Positions 14,586 through 19,131 of a DNA stretch of 19,131 nt are shown piece after piece; the stretch's first letter is position 1; each line of letters opens with the position of its first letter. The position numbers and the translations under genes were made by a program. The notes below the pieces were generated by a model. The model was not told where the DNA came from. It searched no databases and saw only the letters and a list, made by a program, of their open reading frames with translations. Origin of the DNA: an uncultured Alphaproteobacteria bacterium (GTDB taxonomy: Bacteria > Pseudomonadota > Alphaproteobacteria > RF32 > CAG-239); the NCBI GenBank assembly GCA_944392285.1, contig CALXWF010000100.1, positions 1 through 19,131 of the forward strand. The letters are read 5' to 3'.

Positions 14586-14659
14586 TGAATATATGTTGCT
14601 TAATCTTAATTTTTAATTTATTTATAGCATAAATATTAAAAAATTTGCATGAGAGAGCA

Positions 14660-16462
14660 ATGACAACAGATTTGAGTTTGATTAGAAATTTTGCCATTAT
14701 CGCCCATATCGACCATGGGAAATCTACCCTTGCTGACAGATTAATCGAGCGTTGCGGCGGCTTGCAACAACGCGAAATGCAAGAGCAAGTGCTGGATTCT
14801 ATGGATATTGAACGGGAAAGAGGTATTACCATTAAGGCTCAGACCGTGCGCTTGAACTATACGGCCAAAGACGGCAAAACCTATCAGCTTAATCTGATGG
14901 ATACCCCCGGACATGTGGATTTTTCTTATGAGGTTTCTCGTTCCTTGGCCTCTTGCGAAGGGTCTATCTTGGTGGTAGATGCCACCCAAGGGGTTGAGGC
15001 ACAAACGCTGGCCAATGTCTACTTGGCCATAGATAATAATCATGAGATTATTCCGGTGTTAAATAAAGTTGATCTGCCTTCCGCTGACCCTGAAAAAATT
15101 AAAAAACAAATTGAAGATGTTATCGGGCTTGATGCCTCAGATGCGGTGGAAACCTCAGGTAAAACAGGTTTTGGTGTTGATAATTTGTTAGAGGCTATCG
15201 TTACCCGTTTGCCCGCCCCGAAAGGAGAAAGCGAAGCACCGCTTAAGGCTTTGTTGATTGACAGTTGGTATGATTCTTATCTTGGGGTCATTATTTTGGT
15301 GCGGGTTAAAGACGGCACGCTTAAAAAGAAAATGCAAATCCGCATGATGAGCAATAATGCGGTTTATCAGGTTGAAAAAGTCGGCGTCTTTACCCCAAAA
15401 ATGCAAGATGTTGAGGCCTTGGGTCCCGGAGAAGTCGGGTTTATTACCGCCAGCATTAAAAGCGTTAGCGATTGTCATGTCGGCGATACCATTACGGATA
15501 ATAAAAACCCTTGTGACACACCGCTTCATGGTTTTAAGCCTTCTATTCCGGTGGTTTTTTGTTCTATCTTTCCGGTTGACAGCAGCCAGTATGAAAGCCT
15601 TAAAGATGCTTTGGCTAAACTCAAACTTAATGATGCCAGCATTGTTTTTCAAAATGAGAACTCGGCTGCGCTCGGGCTCGGTTTTCGTTGCGGTTTCTTG
15701 GGGCTTTTGCATATGGAAATTATTCAAGAGCGGTTGGGGCGCGAGTTTGACCTGGATTTGATTACGACAGCTCCCTCGGTTGCCTATAAAATCAATATGA
15801 CCGACGGTCGGCAGATTACCCTGCATAATCCGGCAGATATGCCTGATTTGAGCACGGTTTCTTCTATTGAAGAACCTTGGGTTAAAGCAACAATTTTGGT
15901 ACCTGATGAATATTTGGGTTCCGTTCTCAAACTTTGTACCGAACGCCGCGGCGAACAAGTTGAGCTGACTTATGTCGGTGCGCGCGCCATGGTGGTTTAT
16001 AATATTCCGCTTAATGAAATTGTTTTTGACTTCTATGACCGGCTTAAGTCCATTACCAGCGGTTATGCCAGCTTTGACTATGAGCTCGGCGCTTATCGGC
16101 AGTCTGATTTGGTTAAAGTACAGATTTTGATTAATGAAGAGCCGGTTGATGCTTTGGCCTTTTTATGTCATCGCAGTGAGGCGGAATCTCGCGGGCGGCA
16201 AATTTGTGAGCGCTTAAAAGACCTCATCCCCAGACATTTATTCAAAATTCCGATACAAGCGGCTATCGGCGGGCGTGTGGTTGCGCGAGAAACAATCTCC
16301 GCTTTGCGCAAAGATGTTACGGCCAAATGTTATGGCGGCGATATCACCCGCAAACGCAAACTTTTGGATAAGCAAAAGAAAGGTAAGCAACGTATGCGCC
16401 AGTTCGGCAAGGTTGAAGTCCCCCAGACGGCGTTTATTGAGGCTTTGCGTATCGGCGATTAA
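14660..16462 (+). CDS. lepA: Elongation factor 4 (LepA)
   Basis: LepA is a translational GTPase that acts on the ribosome, proposed to back-translocate or to help 30S assembly and initiation. The 600-aa product matches the family length. GTPase motifs are AHIDHGKST (15-23), RGITIKAQT, MDTPGHVDF and NKVDLPSADP. The LepA-specific C-terminus has TAKCYGGDITRKRKLL and KKGKQRMRQFGKVEVPQ. The ATG at 14660 is preferred over TTG at 14645. GAGAG lies just upstream and the family begins at this point. A four-codon frame (ATG at 14649, TGA at 14661) overlaps the start and may affect initiation. The stop codon touches a palindromic repeat. No second gene is co-transcribed. Confidence 0.97.
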   Translation: MTTDLSLIRNFAIIAHIDHGKSTLADRLIERCGGLQQREMQEQVLDSMDIERERGITIKAQTVRLNYTAKDGKTYQLNLMDTPGHVDFSYEVSRSLASCEGSILVVDATQGVEAQTLANVYLAIDNNHEIIPVLNKVDLPSADPEKIKKQIEDVIGLDASDAVETSGKTGFGVDNLLEAIVTRLPAPKGESEAPLKALLIDSWYDSYLGVIILVRVKDGTLKKKMQIRMMSNNAVYQVEKVGVFTPKMQDVEALGPGEVGFITASIKSVSDCHVGDTITDNKNPCDTPLHGFKPSIPVVFCSIFPVDSSQYESLKDALAKLKLNDASIVFQNENSAALGLGFRCGFLGLLHMEIIQERLGREFDLDLITTAPSVAYKINMTDGRQITLHNPADMPDLSTVSSIEEPWVKATILVPDEYLGSVLKLCTERRGEQVELTYVGARAMVVYNIPLNEIVFDFYDRLKSITSGYASFDYELGAYRQSDLVKVQILINEEPVDALAFLCHRSEAESRGRQICERLKDLIPRHLFKIPIQAAIGGRVVARETISALRKDVTAKCYGGDITRKRKLLDKQKKGKQRMRQFGKVEVPQTAFIEALRIGD

Positions 16463-16551
16463 AAAATCCTGCTCTGTGGGCGCCTAATACAAAAACTTCG
16501 GGGTAAAAATTTTAGTCACGTACTAATTTGTACGCTCAAAAATTTTTCCCC
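16463..16551. repeat. Palindromic repeat lacking its 3' outer arm (copy 6)
   Basis: It starts directly after the lepA stop with AAAATCCTGCTCTG, as copy 3 starts at tolA. TAATAC and GGGGTAAAAATTTTAG follow, then the invariant CACGTAC...TGTACGCT loop and AAAAATTTTTCCCC. The match then ends abruptly at 16551, where other copies continue into TTTCTTATTA. The next sequence is the operator-like palindrome of the RNA-XRE module. Confidence 0.82.
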
Positions 16552-16552
16552 G

Positions 16553-16580
16553 TTGCAAATTTGCAAAATCTCTCTATAAT
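16553..16580 (+). promoter_or_regulatory. Promoter with 14-bp palindromic operator candidate
   Basis: TTGCAA (16553-16558) and TATAAT (16575-16580) are separated by 16 nt. The -35 box is the left half of the perfect palindrome TTGCAAATTTGCAA (16553-16566). That position fits a repressor site, with the XRE-like protein encoded downstream as the obvious candidate ligand; this is inference. Confidence 0.55.
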
Positions 16581-16586
16581 CTTTTC

Positions 16587-16762
16587 TGCCGAAAGGGGTG
16601 GTTGCCCTTTTGGCGGAGTGTCGAAACTCCTCGTAAGAAAATATAAACCTCCTTCAATGGAGGATGGTGCGATATAAGCCGCTTTTGGCGGACGAATAAG
16701 CACACTGTTCTTACGCAGTTTCGAACTCCTCCACCCTTTTTTATAAAGGGTGGTTTTGTTTT
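16587..16762 (+). ncRNA. Candidate structured RNA, about 175 nt
   Basis: No protein is supported here, but the stretch has promoter, structure and terminator in order. P1 is a 10-bp hairpin (16588-16597 with 16605-16614). P2 is a long rod of 5+8+8 bp with small bulges (16615-16639 with 16708-16729). Inside it are two hairpins: CCTCC/GGAGG (16648-16652, 16659-16663) and GTGC/GCAC (16667-16670, 16700-16703) enclosing CCGC/GCGG. A terminator hairpin closes it (16731-16753). It matches none of 6S, SRP, tmRNA or RNase P features that I know. It could be an sRNA, a leader of the XRE-like gene, or a folded mobile repeat. Confidence 0.45.
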
Positions 16763-16776
16763 AAGCAAAACTTTTT
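16731..16776 (+). terminator. Terminator hairpin, plus second small hairpin, before XRE-like gene
   Basis: CCACCCTTT / AAAGGGTGG (16731-16739 and 16745-16753) is a 9-bp stem followed by TTTTGTTTT. A second stem, GTTTTG / CAAAAC (16753-16758 and 16766-16771), is followed by five T residues and then the GAGGAG ribosome site. Together they would limit read-through from the RNA promoter into the gene. Confidence 0.75.
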
Positions 16777-16788
16777 GAGGAGTTGAAA

Positions 16789-17028
16789 ATGACGGAAATT
16801 ACCAAATCTCACATCAAAACCATATTTTTTAAAGAACTCGGCCAAGCGCTGTGGCTTGAGCGCCGCAACCAACGCCAAAAACTTTGTAAAGTTGCCCTAC
16901 GTTCTCATTTACCTCACGGATTGATAGACAACATGGAAAGAGGCATCAGCACGGAAATCCATAATTTCTTCAAGCTTTGTGCCTTTTATCAAAAGAAAAT
17001 CAAAATCACATTGGTTGATGAGGAATAA
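16789..17028 (+). CDS. Small XRE-like helix-turn-helix protein
   Basis: This 79-aa protein resembles Cro/C1-type DNA-binding domains: LGQALWLERRNQRQKLCKVA (18-37), then LIDNMERGIS (45-54), which corresponds to the family's IS-x-IERG turn, then a final hydrophobic helix and strand (FFKLCAFYQKKIKITLV). The match is weak, so regulator function is likely but not certain. The ATG at 16789 is set by GAGGAG 6 nt upstream. It is preceded by the structured RNA and its terminator and followed by a bidirectional terminator. It is a solitary gene between lepA and tolB, with signs of insertion at the repeat boundary. A degenerate regulator from a mobile element is an alternative. Confidence 0.65.
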   Translation: MTEITKSHIKTIFFKELGQALWLERRNQRQKLCKVALRSHLPHGLIDNMERGISTEIHNFFKLCAFYQKKIKITLVDEE

Positions 17029-17032
17029 AATA

Positions 17033-17052
17033 AAAGCCCCGTGCGGGGCTTT
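17033..17052. terminator. Bidirectional terminator between XRE-like gene and tolB
   Basis: AAAGCCCC / GGGGCTTT (17033-17040 and 17045-17052) with a GTGC loop is an 8-bp perfect stem. It has T-rich sequence on one side and A-rich on the other, and sits between two convergent stop codons. Confidence 0.9.
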
Positions 17053-17056
17053 CATT

Positions 17057-18370
17057 TTATGGCAATAACGGTGACCAAGCCGGGTCTGAGGCATCGGCCG
17101 GGGTGACAATCAGTCGCTCATTATAGCCGGTCAGGTCAATGGAATAAAGTTTGACCGGTGCATTGCCGCGGCGGTTGCCTTTTTCTTGGCGAAAATACAT
17201 TAATACACGGCCATTGGGCGACCAAGTCGGCCCTTCAACCAAATAACCTTCGGCCAAAACACGTTCGCCGCTGCCGTCTGGGAACATTACACCGATATAA
17301 AACCGACCATTGGCCATTTTGGTAAAAGCAATATAGTCGCCGCGCGGTGACCAAACAGGCGTGGCATAGCGTCCGGCCCCAAAGCTGATACGATGAACAT
17401 CACTGCCGTCCGCATTCATCACATATAACTGCTGATTGCCGCCGCGGTCCGAGTTAAAGACAATTTGTGAGCCGTCGGGAGAATAACTCGGCGAGGTGTC
17501 AATGGCCGGATGTTTGGTCAGTTGTTTGCTGGTGCGTTTGTCTAAATCCATCTCATAGATATCAGTGTTACCCCCTGAGGCAAAACTTAATAATACTTTT
17601 TTGCTGTCCGGCGAAAAACGCGGGGCAAAGGTCATGCCGGGGAAGTTGCCCAATAGCTCTTGTCTGCCGGTTTCCAAATCCAATATATATACTCTCGGGC
17701 TGGTGCCGGCATAAGACATATAAGTGATTTTTTGTAAGTTTGGTGAAAATCTCGGTGTTAAGGCCATGGAGGCACCCGAGGTCAAAAATTTGTGGTTTTC
17801 GCCGTCTTGGTCCATAATGGCCAAACGTTTAATGCGTCTGGTTGCCGGTCCGGTTTCTGAAACATAAACAATACGGGTGTCAAAATAACCCTTTTCTCCC
17901 GTCAGACGCTCATAAATCGCATCGGCAATCACATGAGCCACACGGCGCCAGTTGTCTTTGGTGGTGGTAAAAGACTGTCCTTTAAGTTGGTTCTCGGCAA
18001 AAACATCCCAAAGGCGAAATTCCACCTTGAGGTGTTGCTCATCAATTTCACTGATGGCGCTTTGAACCAAGGCATGGGCGTTTATGGCTTTCCAATCTAC
18101 AAAGCTCGGTTCTTGATTAATAGAGTTCAGCTCTTGAATATAGCTGTTTTCGGGAATAATCCGAAACAGGCCTGAGCGCTCCAAATCCGCAATAACGACA
18201 TTTCTGATTCTTTTGGCATATTGGCCGACCCAAAAACCCTCATGTATCATTTCCGGAAAAGCCAAAGGCAACGGGTCACGCATGGCTCCGTTAACATCAA
18301 TTTGCAACTCGGCGCGCGCCGTGCCGGAAAATAAGCATAAAACCATGGCCAAAAGATATTTTAATTTCAT
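17057..18370 (-). CDS. tolB: Tol-Pal system beta-propeller protein TolB
   Basis: TolB is a periplasmic protein that cycles between TolA and the lipoprotein Pal. The 437-aa product has a signal peptide (MKLKYLLAMVLCLFSGTARA, cut after ARA). An N-terminal alpha/beta domain (to about 165) contains VVIADLERSGLFRII. A six-bladed propeller follows, marked by PRFSPN, PRFSPDSKK, PSYSPDGSQIVFNSDR, PVWSPRGDYIAF, PTWSPNG and PAWSP. GAGGTGA, about 5 nt before the ATG, supports the start. It stands alone and convergent to the XRE-like gene, with no pal directly upstream in the window. In most alphaproteobacteria it follows tolA. A promoter such as TTGATT with TAATAT lies about 60 nt upstream. Confidence 0.96.
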   Translation of the reverse strand: MKLKYLLAMVLCLFSGTARAELQIDVNGAMRDPLPLAFPEMIHEGFWVGQYAKRIRNVVIADLERSGLFRIIPENSYIQELNSINQEPSFVDWKAINAHALVQSAISEIDEQHLKVEFRLWDVFAENQLKGQSFTTTKDNWRRVAHVIADAIYERLTGEKGYFDTRIVYVSETGPATRRIKRLAIMDQDGENHKFLTSGASMALTPRFSPNLQKITYMSYAGTSPRVYILDLETGRQELLGNFPGMTFAPRFSPDSKKVLLSFASGGNTDIYEMDLDKRTSKQLTKHPAIDTSPSYSPDGSQIVFNSDRGGNQQLYVMNADGSDVHRISFGAGRYATPVWSPRGDYIAFTKMANGRFYIGVMFPDGSGERVLAEGYLVEGPTWSPNGRVLMYFRQEKGNRRGNAPVKLYSIDLTGYNERLIVTPADASDPAWSPLLP

Positions 18371-18530
18371 TTTTCACCTCAAGAGCTGTTTTTTTCATCA
18401 TGATATTACAGATAGTTGGTTAAAAATCAATTAGCAAGTTCTATAACCAATAATTTTAAAATTGTAATTTTTTGTTTTCTTGATAATCTGTTGTACAAGT
18501 TTTATCAATAATCCAAAAAGGATAAATTTT

Positions 18531-18989
18531 ATGACGCTGCAAGAATTTAAACAACAACTTAAACCACATTCCGCGCTTTTGGGGTTTGACTATGGCTCAA
18601 AGCGTTTGGGCGTGGCCGTGTCTGATTTGTTGCAGATGGTGGCAACCTCTTATAAAATTATCTATCGCAGCAGTTGGGACAAAGATTTTGCCGAAATCTG
18701 CCGTATTATTGAAGAAAAAGAAGTCGGCGGCATTGTCTTTGGTTTGCCTTTGCAAATGAACGGCGAAGAAGGGGAAATCGCCAAAGAAGTGCGCGCTTTT
18801 GCCGCCAAAATTTCTGCGCGTCTTAATTTGCCGATTTTATTTTGGGATGAGCGGCTTTCTTCTTCTGCCGTAGAAAATTTTTTAATCAAAGAGGCAGACC
18901 TCTCACGGCAAAAACGCAAAAAAGTCCTCGATGCCGGCGCAGCGGCTTATATATTGCAGGGCGCCCTCGACGCTTTAAAGCTCGTCTAG
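18531..18989 (+). CDS. ruvX: Holliday junction resolvase-like RuvX (YqgF)
   Basis: RuvX is an RNase H-fold nuclease of the YqgF family, linked to pre-16S rRNA 5' maturation and proposed as a Holliday-junction resolvase. The 152-aa product has GFDYGSKRLGVAVSD (20-34, catalytic Asp22), VFGLPLQMNGEEGE and LFWDERLSSSAVENFL, with the DAGAAAYILQGALD ending typical of the family. The start at 18531 is supported by AAGGAT 8 nt upstream; an upstream in-frame extension lacks support. The last four codons and the stop (LKLV-stop) lie inside the 5' arm of palindromic repeat copy 7, so the C-terminus may be partly repeat-derived. Confidence 0.95.
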   Translation: MTLQEFKQQLKPHSALLGFDYGSKRLGVAVSDLLQMVATSYKIIYRSSWDKDFAEICRIIEEKEVGGIVFGLPLQMNGEEGEIAKEVRAFAAKISARLNLPILFWDERLSSSAVENFLIKEADLSRQKRKKVLDAGAAAYILQGALDALKLV

Positions 18990-19099
18990 CTGGTGACTAA
19001 TACAGATTTTGCGGAAAGCCGGACCGGTCACGTACTTCTATGTACGCTCACGCTCCGGCTTCCTTAAATCCTATTATTCACGCACGCTATCCGAGCTTT
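18977..19099. repeat. Palindromic repeat, G/C-arm type (copy 7)
   Basis: The outer arms AAAGCTCG..TAGC and GCTAT..CGAGCTTT mirror each other, then TAATACAG / CTATTA, then GGAAAGCCGGA / TCCGGCTTCC around the invariant CACGTAC...TGTACGCT loop. Positions 18997-19048 are identical to 4979-5030. The left arm begins within the last codons of ruvX. The remaining 32 bp of the window hold no gene start that I can see. Confidence 0.85.
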
Positions 19100-19131
19100 A
19101 AATCTTGTACAATTATCTATTAGAGCAATTT

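Noticed and set aside
15188..15958. 256-codon reverse frame in lepA
   Set aside because: Long only because of codon bias on the lepA strand; rich in Asn, Arg and Phe with no domain signature.
16587..16762. 6S RNA, SRP RNA or tmRNA
   Set aside because: The fold has two internal hairpins and a CUCCUC-rich rod; I see no SRP apical loop, no tmRNA tag or tRNA-like ends, and no large central bubble expected of 6S RNA. A covariance search would settle this.
16574..16768. 64-codon reverse frame across the structured RNA
   Set aside because: No ribosome site, an unusual composition (KKGGG, HHPP) caused by the hairpin arms, and the opposite strand has promoter and terminator signals.

Overview
The window looks like a chromosomal segment of an AT-rich, compact-genome alphaproteobacterium. 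This is inferred from the run ruvA-ruvB-ybgC-tolQ-tolR-tolA, which is the usual alphaproteobacterial order, from a cysteine-poor L36 protein, and from the overall Gram-negative envelope genes. The lineage cannot be fixed further from the sequence alone. No phage, transposase, CRISPR array, tRNA or rRNA gene was seen.

Layout. Positions 1-453 hold no gene, only palindromic repeat DNA with a 179-bp tandem duplication. Positions 454-4831 are a forward cluster: Holliday-junction motor (ruvA, ruvB), hotdog thioesterase (ybgC) and the inner-membrane Tol engine (tolQ, tolR, tolA). Positions 4831-5130 are packed with palindromic repeats. Next come two overlapping reverse acetyltransferase genes behind a possible attenuator leader, divergent from dapE (lysine and peptidoglycan precursor). 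After that are four small or secreted hypotheticals (one with an HEXXH zinc-protease motif), a HAD phosphatase, rpmJ (41 aa), ettA, a cytoplasmic hypothetical, a cold-shock protein, a third acetyltransferase and lepA. Positions 16463-17052 contain a truncated palindromic repeat, then a candidate promoter-RNA-terminator unit of about 175 nt and a small XRE-like regulator gene. The window closes with tolB (reverse strand), ruvX and another palindromic repeat.

How it works together. RuvA/RuvB and RuvX serve DNA recombination and RNA or DNA processing. TolQ/R/A and TolB belong to one envelope machine, but tolB is separated from tolA by about 12 kb and pal is not visible. EttA, LepA, L36 and the cold-shock protein all act on translation or RNA.

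The two most unusual items are: (1) a family of roughly 125-bp imperfect palindromes with an invariant loop, arms that change in a compensatory way, and positions abutting or overlapping stop codons; and (2) the 16553-17028 module. In that module a 14-bp perfect palindrome sits on the -35 box of a promoter for a highly structured RNA. The RNA carries two copies of an 8-nt sequence complementary to the Shine-Dalgarno region of the downstream XRE-like gene, and the module starts exactly where a palindromic repeat has lost its 3' arm.
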